From JACCWP01 sp963801045 (lineage in GTDB: Bacteria; Actinomycetota; Actinomycetes; Propionibacteriales; Nocardioidaceae): a DNA stretch of 64,000 bases. Positions 1-11,084 of the stretch are shown piece by piece; the stretch's first letter is position 1, and each line of letters starts with the position of its first letter. Made by a program: the position numbers and the translations under genes. Location: the NCBI GenBank assembly GCA_963801045.1, contig CAWDDC010000001.1, forward strand, positions 248,001 through 312,000, read 5' to 3'. The notes beneath the pieces are model-generated. The model searched no databases. It was not told where the DNA came from and saw only the letters and a list, made by a program, of their open reading frames with translations.

Positions 1-211
1 CGACCCGGCGTTCGCACCCGGCACCGGCACACCCGAGGCGGGCGGCATGACGAGTCGCGAGCTGCTGGCGGTGCTGCGTGGGCTGAGCGGTGTGCACCTG
101 GTCGGCGCCGACGTCGTTGAGGTCGCACCGGCGTACGACCACGCGGAGGTCACCGGCATCGCCGCCGCCCACGTGGCGTACGAGCTCATCTCGGCGCTGG
201 CGCCGCGCTGA
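1..211 (+). CDS. Ureohydrolase (agmatinase/guanidinobutyrase-like), C-terminal fragment
   Basis: Only the last 69 codons lie in the window (frame 2, TGA at 209-211). The fragment opens with DPAFAPGTGTPEAGG, which matches the conserved end of the arginase/agmatinase signature, where the preceding SxDxDxxD aspartates (outside the window) hold the two manganese ions. The rest (VHLVGADVVEVAPAYDHAEVT...) is the usual C-terminal strand and helix of agmatinases. The family hydrolyses a guanidino compound to urea plus an amine. The substrate cannot be told from this fragment; agmatinase is the commonest label. Its 3' end overlaps the convergent deacetylase-like gene by 26 bases. Confidence 0.85.
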   Translation, partial: DPAFAPGTGTPEAGGMTSRELLAVLRGLSGVHLVGADVVEVAPAYDHAEVTGIAAAHVAYELISALAPR

Positions 212-1127
212 CCTCACCGTTGAGCACGTCGCGGGCGACGTCGGCGACCTGGGCATGGGTCGCCCACCACACCCCGGAGTGCCCGGCGATGTGCTCGACC
301 AGCTCGCGCAGGACCGTCAACCGTGAGCGGTGGCCGCTGATGTGCGGGTGCATCGTCAGCTGGAACAGCCCGCCCTCGGCGTAGGCCGCGTCGAACTCGT
401 CGCGCCAGATCGCCAGCGCACCCCGCGGCGGCATGTACGGCCGCAGCGCGCTGAAGCGGTCCATCATGAAGTAGGGGGCGTCGTCGCGGATCCACTCCAC
501 CGGCACCTCGACGAGGCCGGTCTGCTCACCGTGGGCGACGATCTCGTACGGCTCGTCGTCGGCCATCAGGGACGAATCGTAGGCCAGCCCGAGCTCGCGG
601 ATGACGGTCAGCGTGTGGTCGGAGAAGTCCCAGCTCGGCGTGCGGATCCCGACCGGACGGGTGCCGGTGAGCTGTTCCAGGGTGTCCATGGCGCGGCCGG
701 TCAGGTCCAGCTCGTCGGCGTGTCCGAGCTGGGCGTTGCGCTCGTGGATCCAGCCGTGCACCGCGACCTCGTGACCCGCCGCGACGTAGCCGTCGATCTC
801 GTCTGGGTGCAGCAGTGCCGACACGGCGGGGACGAAGAAGCTGGCCGGCACCTCGTGCTCGGCCAGCAGCCGCAGGATCTTGCCGGCCGCGACGCGGGAG
901 CCGTACTCCCCCACCGAGAGCTTGCCCGGGCTGGTCTCGCCGTCACGCAACGGCAGCGTCTCGTGGTCGGAGTCGAACGACAGCGCGACGGCGACGCGGG
1001 CACCGCCGGGCCAGGTGGCGGGCACCAGCCGGGTGCCGGCGCGCACGGCCTCGACGTGGTGGCGCCAGGTGCGCTCGGGCCACTGCCACGGGTGCTCCGG
1101 CGAGGAGTCCGAAGGGGAGTCGCTCAT
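186..1127 (-). CDS. Polysaccharide deacetylase (NodB/PuuE-like) family hydrolase
   Basis: 313 residues, a complete NodB-fold carbohydrate esterase 4-type protein. Motif 1 is degenerate (SFDSDHE in place of TFDDG, near residue 50), and the metal-binding motif 2 is HGWIH near residue 124. Further on are RTPSWDFS and LTMHPHISGH, typical of the PuuE/allantoinase-like branch that acts on small C-N substrates rather than polymers. There is no signal peptide, so it is probably cytoplasmic. The start overlaps the stop of the upstream gene by four bases (ATGA at 1124-1127), so the two are translationally coupled. A neighbouring ureohydrolase would suit nitrogen-compound breakdown, but that link is inference. 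Confidence 0.8.
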   Translation of the reverse strand: MSDSPSDSSPEHPWQWPERTWRHHVEAVRAGTRLVPATWPGGARVAVALSFDSDHETLPLRDGETSPGKLSVGEYGSRVAAGKILRLLAEHEVPASFFVPAVSALLHPDEIDGYVAAGHEVAVHGWIHERNAQLGHADELDLTGRAMDTLEQLTGTRPVGIRTPSWDFSDHTLTVIRELGLAYDSSLMADDEPYEIVAHGEQTGLVEVPVEWIRDDAPYFMMDRFSALRPYMPPRGALAIWRDEFDAAYAEGGLFQLTMHPHISGHRSRLTVLRELVEHIAGHSGVWWATHAQVADVARDVLNGEVSAAPAPR

Positions 1128-1615
1128 GTCGCGTCGAACGCCTCGGCCGCGGCCCGCAGGTGCAGCGCGCGCAACCGTTCGGCCTGGTCGTGCGCGCGGG
1201 ACCGGAGCTCGACGAGCCGTTCGCGGGACAGCCGCGGCTCGCTGTCGGCAAGCGTCAGCAGCACCTCCCAGCCGGCGGCCTTGCCGGCCACTGCGATCCG
1301 GAGCCCCTCGATCTCGACCACGTCGGTCAGCGGGGAGCGGCGCAGCAGCGTGCCGTTGGGCTTGAGCCGGCCGAGAGTCTCGGCGACCCGGCCTGCCAGG
1401 GCACGCGGTCGGCTCGGGCTGATGTCGAGATCACGCATGATCCGCAGCTGGGCGGCCCGGTCCTCGTCGACCTCGCGGGCGAGGGCGGTCAGCTCCGGCC
1501 CGCGGTCCGAGCCCTGCTGCGACCGGGCGGCGCGGCGGAACAGGTCGCGACCGGCGGACGACCCCACGAGGTGGTCGTTGAGATAGGTCGCGAGCAGCTG
1601 AGGGGCGTCCGGCAC
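1124..1615 (-). CDS. Conserved actinobacterial protein, probably a ferritin-like helical bundle
   Basis: 163 residues, no signal peptide or membrane segment. It is almost entirely alpha-helical, with charged heptad-like stretches (LAREVDEDRAAQLRIM; RERLVELRSRAHDQAERLR) and a central segment around LSRSPL-type spacing that I recall from uncharacterised actinobacterial proteins of this length. The helix pattern resembles ferritin-like four-helix bundles, but I see no clear ExxH iron ligands. It is coupled to the deacetylase-like gene downstream through an ATGA overlap, so the two probably form an operon. Function unknown. Confidence 0.7.
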   Translation of the reverse strand: MPDAPQLLATYLNDHLVGSSAGRDLFRRAARSQQGSDRGPELTALAREVDEDRAAQLRIMRDLDISPSRPRALAGRVAETLGRLKPNGTLLRRSPLTDVVEIEGLRIAVAGKAAGWEVLLTLADSEPRLSRERLVELRSRAHDQAERLRALHLRAAAEAFDAT

Positions 1616-1644
1616 AGGAGGGGGGTACCCCGCCGCCCGGCCCG

Positions 1645-2169
1645 CTAACCGCTCGACGAGTCACCGTCGGCACGGTAGCGGCGGGACAGGCTGAGGTAGT
1701 TGCGCGCGTTCTGCCGCACGTTCTCGCGCTCTTCCTCGGTCAGCTCGCGTCGTACCTTCGCCGGCACGCCCGCCACCAGGGAGCCCGGTGGCACCTCGGC
1801 GCCCTCCAGCACCACCGCGCCGGCGGCGACCAGCGAACCGCTGCCCACGTGCGCACCGTTGAGCACGACCGCGCCCATCCCGATCAGCACGTCGTCGTCG
1901 ACGGTGCACCCGTGCACGACCGCACGGTGGCCCACCGACACCCCCGACCCGAGCCGGCAGGGGAAGCCGGGGTCGGAGTGCAGCACCGCGCCGTCCTGCA
2001 CGTTGCTGCCGTCACCGACGACGATCTCGCTGCGGTCGGCGCGCACCACGGCGCTGAACCAGATGCTCGACTGGGCACCGACCCGGGCCTGGCCGATGAT
2101 GCTCGCGGTCGGCGCGACGTACGCGTCGCCGGCGATCTGCGGCGTGTGACCCTCGAACCGGATGGGCAC
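1645..2169 (-). CDS. Gamma-class carbonic anhydrase-like hexapeptide-repeat protein
   Basis: 174 residues from a GTG at 2167-2169, chosen because AGGAGA sits just upstream and because VPIRFEGHTP is the usual N-terminus; a longer frame to 2211 lacks these. Repeated [LIV]GxxxxI hexapeptides (for example SIIGQARVGAQSSIWFSAVV) predict a left-handed beta-helix trimer. The three zinc-ligand histidines of the gamma-CA/YrdA/PaaY group are present in LHSD, VGHRAVVHG. The family hydrates CO2 or is of unknown activity in many bacteria. It is divergent from pepN, whose start lies about 50 bases away, so the two share a promoter region. Confidence 0.88.
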   Translation of the reverse strand: MPIRFEGHTPQIAGDAYVAPTASIIGQARVGAQSSIWFSAVVRADRSEIVVGDGSNVQDGAVLHSDPGFPCRLGSGVSVGHRAVVHGCTVDDDVLIGMGAVVLNGAHVGSGSLVAAGAVVLEGAEVPPGSLVAGVPAKVRRELTEEERENVRQNARNYLSLSRRYRADGDSSSG

Positions 2170-2219
2170 GGACTGATCTCCTTCGCCTGGTGATGGAGCA
2201 CGGTGATACACCTGCGGTC

Positions 2220-4697
2220 ATGTCTGCACCGACAAGTCTCACCCACGACGAGGCGCGCGCCCGCGCCGGGCTCCTCGACGTCGAGCGCTACGACATCGCG
2301 CTCGACCTGACCGGGCTGCTCGACGGGGACGCCTTGCGCGCCACGTCGACGGTGACCTTCCGCTGCGCCGAGCCGGGCGGCGCCACGTTCGTCGACTGCG
2401 CCGCCGACGTCGTCCGCGCCACGCTGAACGGGCAGGAGATCGACGCCGACGCGGTCGCCGACGGGCGCATCGCGTTGCCGCCGCTCGCGGCCGACAACGT
2501 GCTGGTGGTCGAGTCGGTGCAGCGCAACACCGACCAGCGCACGGGCGTGCACCGCGCGGTCGACCCCACCGACGGCGAGGTCTACGTGTGGACGTCGTTC
2601 GAGCCCGACGACGCGCGCCGCTGCTGGGCGTGCTTCGACCAGCCCGACCTCAAGGCGCCGCACGCGTTCGTGGTGGACGCCCCGGCAGCCTGGACGGTCC
2701 TGAGCAACACCGGCGACGCGACGGTCGAGGACGCCGGAGCCGACGCCCGGCGGTGGACGTTCGTCCCGACGCCGCCGCTTGTCCACGTACGTGGTCGTCG
2801 TCAACGCCGGCCCGTTCCACGAGCGGCGCGAGCAGCGCGGTGACCACGACCTGGGGCTGTACTGCCGCCGCTCGCTCGCCGGCGACCTCGATCGCGACGC
2901 GGACGAGATCCTCGAGGTGACCGCGCAGGGACTGGCCTTCTTCGGCGAGCGGTTCGGGCTGCCGTTCCCGCAGCGTCGCTACGACCAGGTCTTCGTGCCC
3001 GACCTCGGCGGCGCGATGGAGAACTACGGCTGCGTCACCTGGTCCGACGACCTGCTGTTCCGCAGCGCCCCGTCGCCGGCCGAGCGGGAGCTGCGGGCCG
3101 TGGTCCTGCTGCACGAGATGGCGCACATGTGGTTCGGCGACATCGTGACGATGCGCTGGTGGGACGACCTCTGGCTCAACGAGGCGTTCGCCAACTGGGC
3201 CTGCTACTGGGCCGCCGAGGAGGCCACCACGTTCACCGACGCGTGGGCGGGCTTCCTCGCCGGGTCCAAGCAGGCGGCGTACGCGGTCGACCGCGGCCCG
3301 ACGACGCACCCGATCCGGCAGCCCGCCCGGGACGTGGCCGAGGCGACGGCCGGCTTCGACTCCATCACCTACGTCAAGGGCTCCAGCGTGCTCAAGCAGC
3401 TGGTGGCGCACGTGGGAGAGGACAGCGTTCGTCGAGGGCCTGCGGTCGTACTTCACCGAGCACGCCTGGTCCAACGCCGAGCTGGACGACCTGATGGGGG
3501 CGATCGGACGGGCAAGCGGGCGCGACCTCTCCGGGTGGACCACGCAGTGGCTCGACACCGCCGGCCACGACACGCTCAGCCTCGCGCCGGGCCCGGCCGA
3601 CAGCGGCGCCCTGTTGCGCGCCACCGGGACGGACGGTGCCGCGCCGCGTCCGCACCGGATCGGGCTCGGTGTCTACGACCGCGCCGAGACCGGGCTGGTG
3701 CGCCGTGCGGCCATCGAGCTCGAGGTCGAGGGGCCGGACACCCCGCTGCCCGACCTGGGCGCGCCGGCGGACCTGCTGCTGCTCAACGACGACGACCTCA
3801 CGTTCGCGTCCGTACGCCCCGACGACGCCTCGCTCGCCGCGCTGCTGTCGTCGGCCGCCGAGCTGCCGACGTCGATCGGCCGGGCGGTGGCGGTGACCAC
3901 GGTCTGGGACCTGCTGCTCAGCGGTCGGGTGCCGGCCGCGGACTTCGTCCAGTGCGCCGCCGCGGTGCTGCCGCGAGAGACCGTCGACAGCGTCATGGAG
4001 CCGTTCCTCGCGCTGGCGGTGCAGGCGGCCGACCGGTGGGCACCCGCGGACACGCGCGCCGAGCTGCTGACGTCGGTGGCCGACACCTGCCTGGCCCTCG
4101 CCGAGCAGGGTGGCGCCCGGGTCGTGGTGGCGGCCCGCGCGCTGGCCCAGACGGCGACCACCGACGCCCAGCTCGCGCGGCTGCGTGCGCTGGCCGGTGA
4201 CGACGTCGACCTCGGCTGGCGCGAGCTCATCCGGCTGGCCGCACTCGGCCGGCACGACGCCGCGGCCTCGGCGGCGCTGGAGAAGCGCGACCCGAGCCCG
4301 GAGGCGTGGACGCGCACGCTCGCCGTCGAGGCGGCGCGGCCCGAACCGGAGGCCAAGCAGGGCGTGTGGGAGAGCGTGATGGAGAAGCGCACGGTGCCCA
4401 GCGGGGGGATGCGCGAGGTGGGAGCTCGCCTTCTGGCAGTCGTCGCAGGCCCAGGTGCTCGAGCCGTTCGCGGCGCGCTTCGTCGAGGCGCTGCCGGCGC
4501 TGTCCGACGCCGGGATGCTCACCATCCTGACGACGGTGCGGACGATGTTCCCGCTCGCCGGTGCCGACGTGGCACTCGCCGACAGGCTGGTCGCGTTCGC
4601 CGAGGGCGACGACGCCAGTCCGCTGATCTCCCGGGTTGTGCTGGAGCGCAGCGACACGCTGCGCCGGATGCTGCGCTCGAGAGGTGCGGACGGCTAG
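2220..4697 (+). CDS. pepN: Aminopeptidase N (M1 family), frame broken by three extra bases
   Basis: Zinc aminopeptidase removing N-terminal residues from peptides in the cytosol. All family marks are present: the substrate motif GGAMENYG (about 3010-3033) and the zinc site HEMAHMWFG followed 18 residues later by NEAFANW (3112-3200). The C-terminal ERAP1-like helical domain runs to the TAG at 4695-4697. The reading frame moves by one base three times: near 2780 (CTTGTCC, expected CTGTCC), near 3424 (extra A after GAGGAC) and at 4420-4422 (GGG, expected GG). Removing these restores one frame of about 825 codons, near the usual 830-870. I take them as sequencing errors. The ATG at 2220 has only a weak ribosome site; an in-frame ATG lies at 2190. 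Confidence 0.93.
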
Positions 4698-4698
4698 G

Positions 4699-5376
4699 TC
4701 AGTCCTGCTCGCCGAAGCCGTCCCGGGTGGCGGCGAGCGCCCGGTCGAGCGCCGCCTGCGCGTCCGGGCCGGTGGCGACGTACTCGACCTGTGCCCCGGC
4801 GGTCAGACCGAGCGAGATGACGCTGAGCACGCTCCGGGCGTTGACCCCGTCGGTGCCTGGCGGCCCGACCCGCAGGTCGGCGTCGAGACCCTCGATCGAG
4901 CGGGCCAGCACCGCGGCCGGCCGCGCGTGCAGACCCACCCGGTTGACCAGCTCGGCGGTGGCACGCAGCGCCTCCTCCGCGTCGGCGGGCGTGCTGTCGC
5001 CGCCGCCACCCTCGGCCGCGGCCAGCACGGCGTCCAGGTCGCCACCTCCCTGCGCACGTACGCCGGCGGCGACCGCGCCCTCGACGAACGGCGCCTCGGC
5101 GATCCGCACCCGCTCCCGGGCGGCCTCGTCGAGGACGTCCAGCGCAGTCTCGGTGGTGAGCAGCGCCGACCCGAGGTCGTAGAGCACGAGCACCCCCGCG
5201 CCCGAGTCTGCGCGGCCGAGCGCCTCGACGACCAGGTCGAAGCTGGTGCCGACCTCCCCCTCGTCGGTGCCCCCCGCCGCCTCGACCACCACGTCGGGCG
5301 ACATCTGCGCCACCAGCACCCGCAGACCGTCGGCGAGCGCAGCCACGTGCGAGACCAGCACCAGCCCGACGGTCAT
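4699..5376 (-). CDS. dhaM: DhaM: PTS phosphocarrier for dihydroxyacetone kinase (EIIA-HPr fusion)
   Basis: 225 residues. Residues 1-130 form an EIIA-Man-type domain with the phospho-acceptor His near residue 9 (VLVSHVAALADG). After a glycine-rich linker comes an HPr domain with the classic NRVGLHARPAAVL active histidine. DhaM passes phosphate from PEP, through enzyme I and HPr, to ADP bound on DhaL, which then phosphorylates dihydroxyacetone held by DhaK. The HPr fusion is the usual actinobacterial form; an enzyme I must be encoded elsewhere. Last gene of the dhaK-dhaL-dhaM run and 13 bases after dhaL. Start taken at MTVGLVLVSH; an upstream extension to 5487 is out-of-family sequence. Confidence 0.93.
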   Translation of the reverse strand: MTVGLVLVSHVAALADGLRVLVAQMSPDVVVEAAGGTDEGEVGTSFDLVVEALGRADSGAGVLVLYDLGSALLTTETALDVLDEAARERVRIAEAPFVEGAVAAGVRAQGGGDLDAVLAAAEGGGGDSTPADAEEALRATAELVNRVGLHARPAAVLARSIEGLDADLRVGPPGTDGVNARSVLSVISLGLTAGAQVEYVATGPDAQAALDRALAATRDGFGEQD

Positions 5377-5389
5377 GGGTGCGCCACCG

Positions 5390-6043
5390 TCAGCCGTCCC
5401 GGTCGCCGCAGCGCTGGCCGGCCACGACGGCGAGCGTACGCAGCAGCAGGGCGGTCGACGTGGCACCCGGGTCCTGGTGGCCGGCACTGCGCTCGCCGAG
5501 GTAGCTGGCCCGTCCCTTGCGGGCGACCAGCGGCACGGTCGCCGTCATCCCCTGGTCAGCGGCGTCGGATGCCGCCGCCAGCAGCCCGACGGTGCCGGAT
5601 CCGCCCTGACGCGAGGCGGCCGCCGCGTCGACCGCGGGGGTGAGCGCGTCGACCATGGTCTTGTCGCCCACCTCGGCCTTGCCGCGCGAGACCACGCCCT
5701 CGAGCCCGGCGCGCAGCGCGGCCAGCACGTCGTCGGGACCGAGCTCGTCCCGGTCCTGCACCGCGGTGGAGGCGCGCAGGAACGCGGTGCCGTAGAGCGG
5801 CCCGGCCGCGCCCCCCACCTTGCGGATCAGGGTGGTCGCCACGGTCTTGAGCGCAGCCGCCGGGCTGTCCGGCGGATCGGCGTCGAGCGCCTCGACCGCG
5901 GCGGTCATGCCCCGGCTGAGGTTCTCGCCGTGGTCGGCGTCGCCGATTGCCGAGTCGAGGTCGATCAGCTCCTGCCGGTGCTCGAGCACCACCGCGGCGT
6001 ACTGCCGCACTGCCTCGACCACGTCGTCGGTGGTGGCGCCCAT
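5390..6043 (-). CDS. dhaL: DhaL: ADP-binding subunit of dihydroxyacetone kinase
   Basis: 217 residues, the usual DhaL length. The Mg-ADP site is visible as LDSAIGDADHGENLSRGM near residue 30, and GGAAGPLYGTAF, VGDKTMVDAL and GSTS-like DPGATSTALLL further along. It is an all-helical barrel that keeps ADP as a tightly bound cofactor recharged by DhaM. Its ATG shares one base with the dhaK stop (TGATG at 6041-6045), so translation is coupled. No frame break. Confidence 0.95.
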   Translation of the reverse strand: MGATTDDVVEAVRQYAAVVLEHRQELIDLDSAIGDADHGENLSRGMTAAVEALDADPPDSPAAALKTVATTLIRKVGGAAGPLYGTAFLRASTAVQDRDELGPDDVLAALRAGLEGVVSRGKAEVGDKTMVDALTPAVDAAAASRQGGSGTVGLLAAASDAADQGMTATVPLVARKGRASYLGERSAGHQDPGATSTALLLRTLAVVAGQRCGDRDG

Positions 6044-7044
6044 CACCGTCCCCAGCGCAGGCCCGCGGTGTGCACCGGCGCGTCCCACAGCTCGGTCATC
6101 TCGTCGTCGAGCTTGAGCAGGGTGATCGACATGCCCTGCATCTCCAGCGAGGTGATGTAGTTGCCGACCAGCCGGCGCCGCACCGCGATGCCGCGGTCGC
6201 GCAACAGCTCCTCGGCGTGCGCGTACGCGAGGTAGAGCTCGATCAGCGGGGTGCCGCCCATGCCGTTGACGAACAGCAGCACGTCGTCGGCGCGCTCGAA
6301 CGGCAGGTCCTCGAGGATCGGCGTCAGCAGCCGCTCGACCAGCGCGTTGGCCGGCTCGAGCGGCAGCCGCTCGCGTCCGGGCTCGCCGTGGATGCCGATG
6401 CCGAGCTCGACCTCGTTCTCGCCCAGCTCGAACGTCGGCTTGCCGGCGTGCGGAACCGTGCAGGAGGTGAGCGCCAGCCCCATCGACCGCACCTGCGCGT
6501 TGACCCGCTCGCACAACGCCTTGCACGCTGCCAGGTCGTCGCCCCGCTCGGCGGCGGCGCCGACGATCTTCTCGGCCAGCACCGTGCCGCCGACCCCTCT
6601 CCGGCCGGCGGTGAACAGGCTGTCCTTGACCGCGACGTCGTCGTCGATGACGACCGCCTCGACCTCGGCCCCCTCGGCGGCGGCCAGCTCGGCGGCGGTC
6701 TCGAAGTTGAGCACGTCGCCGGTGTAGTTCTTCACGATGTGCAGCACACCCGCGCCGCCGTCGACCGCCTTGGTGGCGGCCTCGACCTGGTCGGGGGTCG
6801 GTGAGGTGAACACCGCGCCCGGGCACGCGGCCGCGAGCATGCCGGGGCCGACGAACCCGCCGTGCAGCGGCTCGTGGCCGCTGCCGCCGCCGGACAGCAG
6901 GGCGACCTTGCCCTGGACCGGGCCGCCGGTGCGCACGATGTAGTGCGGGTTGAGGTGCACCTCCAGCAGGTCGGGGTGCGCGAGGGCCATGCCTCGCAAC
7001 GCCTCGTCCACCACGTTCGCTGGGTCGTTGATGATCTTCTTCAC
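6043..7044 (-). CDS. dhaK: DhaK: dihydroxyacetone-binding kinase subunit
   Basis: 333 residues, full length. It holds dihydroxyacetone as a hemiaminal on a histidine: the glycine loop SGGGSGHEPLHGGFVG is near residue 50 and the covalent His lies in GIGIHGEPG near residue 215. Start is the GTG at 7042-7044 with a GGAGG five bases upstream. The product is dihydroxyacetone phosphate. It begins 68 bases after the GlcD-like gene on the same strand, so dhaKLM may be read from the upstream catabolic operon or from an own promoter in that gap. Confidence 0.95.
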   Translation of the reverse strand: MKKIINDPANVVDEALRGMALAHPDLLEVHLNPHYIVRTGGPVQGKVALLSGGGSGHEPLHGGFVGPGMLAAACPGAVFTSPTPDQVEAATKAVDGGAGVLHIVKNYTGDVLNFETAAELAAAEGAEVEAVVIDDDVAVKDSLFTAGRRGVGGTVLAEKIVGAAAERGDDLAACKALCERVNAQVRSMGLALTSCTVPHAGKPTFELGENEVELGIGIHGEPGRERLPLEPANALVERLLTPILEDLPFERADDVLLFVNGMGGTPLIELYLAYAHAEELLRDRGIAVRRRLVGNYITSLEMQGMSITLLKLDDEMTELWDAPVHTAGLRWGR

Positions 7045-7112
7045 GCGCGCCTCCGCTCCACCGGCTGGGTCGCTGACCTTCCTACCCGTTGGGGTCGCCG
7101 CGCGCCAGACCT

Positions 7113-8486
7113 TCAGCGATCGGGCAGCACGGCGCCGGGGTTCAGCAGGCCGTCCGGGTCGAACAGCGCCTTGACCCCGCGCTGCAGGGCGAGACCGGTC
7201 TCGCCGAGCTCGGTGGCCAGCCACTGCTGCTTGAGCCGGCCGATGCCGTGCTCGCCGGTGATGGTCCCGCCGAGGCTGAGGCCGAGGTCCATGACCGCGC
7301 CGAACGCCGCCACCGCCCGCTCGGCCCCGGCCGGGTCGGTGCGGTCGAAGACCACCGTCGGGTGCATGTTCCCGTCGCCGACGTGGCCCGGGCAGCAGAC
7401 AGTCACGTCGTGCTCGGCCGCGATCGCCCGGATGCCGGTGAGCAGCTCGGGCAGCCGGCGCCGGGGCACGGCGACGTCGTCGACCAGCGTGGCGCCGAGG
7501 TTCTCCATCGCCGAGTTGACCAGCCGGCGGGCCTCGAGCAGCAGCCGCGACTCGTCCGCGTCCGAGGCCTCCGCGGTCTCCAGCGCGCCCTCCTTGTCGC
7601 ACAGCGCGGCCATCTGCGCCACGTCGTCCGGCGCGCGGGCGCCGCGGTCGGACTGGGTGAGCAGCAGCGCGCCGACGTTCTCGGGGAGCCCGAGGTCGCG
7701 GTAGGCCTGGATGGCGCGCACCGCGGGCTGGTCGAGGAACTCCATCAGCGACGGCTGCAGCCCGGACGACATCACGGCCGCCGCGGCCCGCAGCGCGTCC
7801 TCACCCGAGGCGAACGACGCCGCCATCGTGAGCGCCGCCTCCGGCGCCGGCCGCAACGCCAGCGTGATCTCGGTGACGACGCCGAGGGTGCCCTCCGACC
7901 CGACCACCAGCCGGGTGAGGTCGTAGCCGGCGACGCCCTTGACGGTGCGCCTGCCGGTACGCAGCACCTCGCCGCTCGCGAGCACCAGCTCGAGCCCACG
8001 GACGAAGTCGCCGGTGACGCCGTACTTCACGCAGCACAGGCCGCCCGCGTTGGTGGCGACGTTGCCGCCGATCGTCGACTCCTCCCACGACGAGGGATCA
8101 GGTGGGTAGAACAGTCCCTCGTCGGCGACCGCGCGGGACAGCGCCGCGTTGGTCACGCCCGGCTGCACCACCGCGATCTGCTCGTCGGCGTCGATCTCCA
8201 GCACGGCGTCCATCCGCGACGTGGACAGCAGCAGGCAGCCCTCGACCGCGTTGGCGGCGCCGGCGAGCCCGGTGAGCGCGCCCTGCGGCACCACCGGCAC
8301 TCGGTGGCGACCGGCGATCCGGAGCACCTCGGCCACCTCGGCCGTCGACCGCGGGCGCACCAGCGCCCGGGGTGCGCCGGCCGGGCAGAACTTCGCGTGG
8401 TCGTGCCGGTGCGCGTCCAGCACGTCCGGGTCGGTGACCGCGGCACCGACCACGGCCACCAGCTCGTCGACGAACCCGTCGCTCAT
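7113..8486 (-). CDS. FAD-linked 2-hydroxyacid dehydrogenase (GlcD / D-lactate dehydrogenase family)
   Basis: 457 residues. An FAD-binding PCMH domain fills the first half: GALTGLAGAANAVEGCLLL, then GGNVATNAGGLCCVKYGVT and KGVAGYDLTRLVVGSEGTLG, the family hallmarks. The C-terminal cap ends with TGEHGIGRLKQQWL and DPDGLLNPG. Members oxidise glycolate, D-lactate or D-2-hydroxyglutarate, giving electrons to a quinone or partner protein. The start at 8486 is set by GAGGAGG just upstream and overlaps the stop of the U32-like gene by four bases. The operon suggests a hydroxyacid made during sugar-acid breakdown as substrate (inference). Confidence 0.88.
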   Translation of the reverse strand: MSDGFVDELVAVVGAAVTDPDVLDAHRHDHAKFCPAGAPRALVRPRSTAEVAEVLRIAGRHRVPVVPQGALTGLAGAANAVEGCLLLSTSRMDAVLEIDADEQIAVVQPGVTNAALSRAVADEGLFYPPDPSSWEESTIGGNVATNAGGLCCVKYGVTGDFVRGLELVLASGEVLRTGRRTVKGVAGYDLTRLVVGSEGTLGVVTEITLALRPAPEAALTMAASFASGEDALRAAAAVMSSGLQPSLMEFLDQPAVRAIQAYRDLGLPENVGALLLTQSDRGARAPDDVAQMAALCDKEGALETAEASDADESRLLLEARRLVNSAMENLGATLVDDVAVPRRRLPELLTGIRAIAAEHDVTVCCPGHVGDGNMHPTVVFDRTDPAGAERAVAAFGAVMDLGLSLGGTITGEHGIGRLKQQWLATELGETGLALQRGVKALFDPDGLLNPGAVLPDR

Positions 8487-9358
8487 GGCGCCTCCTCGGA
8501 CAGCAGCCGGAGCACCAGCTCGGCCCGGCGCACCCGCTCGCGACCGAGCGCGATCGCGGTGGGCATCAGGTGCTCGCCGCACGGATAGAGCACGGGCGCG
8601 TTGCGTACGCCGAGCTTGATGTAGACCGGGGCCAGCAGCTCGACGACCCGTGGCACGTCGTAGAACCGGACCGCGCCGCCCTGGTCGTCGGGCACCTCCA
8701 CGTACATGTCCAGCGGCACCGTCGTGGCCGCGCGGATCTCGGCGAGGGTGTCCAGGCTCAGGTCGGTGGACACGTTGAGGCTGGTGGCGCCGAGCTGCTC
8801 GTAGAGGGCAGCGGTCGGCGCGTTGGTCAGCGGCATCAGCACGGAGGTCTTGAGCACCAGGTCGGCGGGCAGGTCACCTGCCCGCTTCAGCCCACCGAGG
8901 ACGCTGAGCACGCCGAGGTCGCCCACCAGCACGCTGTGCACGCCGAGCCGCACCGCCCGCAGACGTGTCGGCCACGCATGCGGCGACCGTCTCGTTACCG
9001 GCCGCGGCGGCGCCGACCGCGGTCGACACCTTCGCCTGTGCGCCGGTGCCCCACGCACCGCGCGGGCCGAGGAACAGGTTGACCTCGACGTCGTGCTCGC
9101 GGCCGAGCGCCACCATCCGGCCGATCTCGTCGTCGGTCAGCATCATCACGCCGCTGCCCTGCGAGACCCGGTCGACGCGTACGCCGCGGCTGCCGGCCTC
9201 GTCGAGGACGGCCTCCATCACCCGCGGGCCCTCGCAGCTGGGGATCTCGACCCGGTACGCCGCGCCGTCCGGGAAGCGTCCGGCCGCAGCCTCGCTCGCG
9301 CCTCTCAGCACCGGGTGGCCGGCGTGCTCGAGCAGGTCGCGGGCCCGTCCCCAGCTCA

Positions 9359-9359
<1 letters not shown>
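8483..9359 (-). CDS. U32 peptidase-like TIM-barrel protein in a sugar-acid operon (one extra base)
   Basis: About 291 residues after correction. The second half reads like the U32 family: HSVLVGDLGVLSVLGGLK, LKTSVLMPLTNAPTAALY and LGATSLNVSTDLSLDTL match the repeating barrel strands of that group. The Cys cluster that binds Fe-S in many U32 proteins is not seen; isolated cysteines lie in EIPSCEGP and LYPCGEH. The ATG at 9357-9359 shares a base with the stop of the dehydratase gene, and the end overlaps the oxidase start, so it is clearly an operon member. One extra base sits near 8960. Real proteolysis is unlikely; a catabolic or repair role is possible but unproven. Confidence 0.65.
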
Positions 9360-11080
<1,721 letters not shown>

Positions 11081-11084
<4 letters not shown>
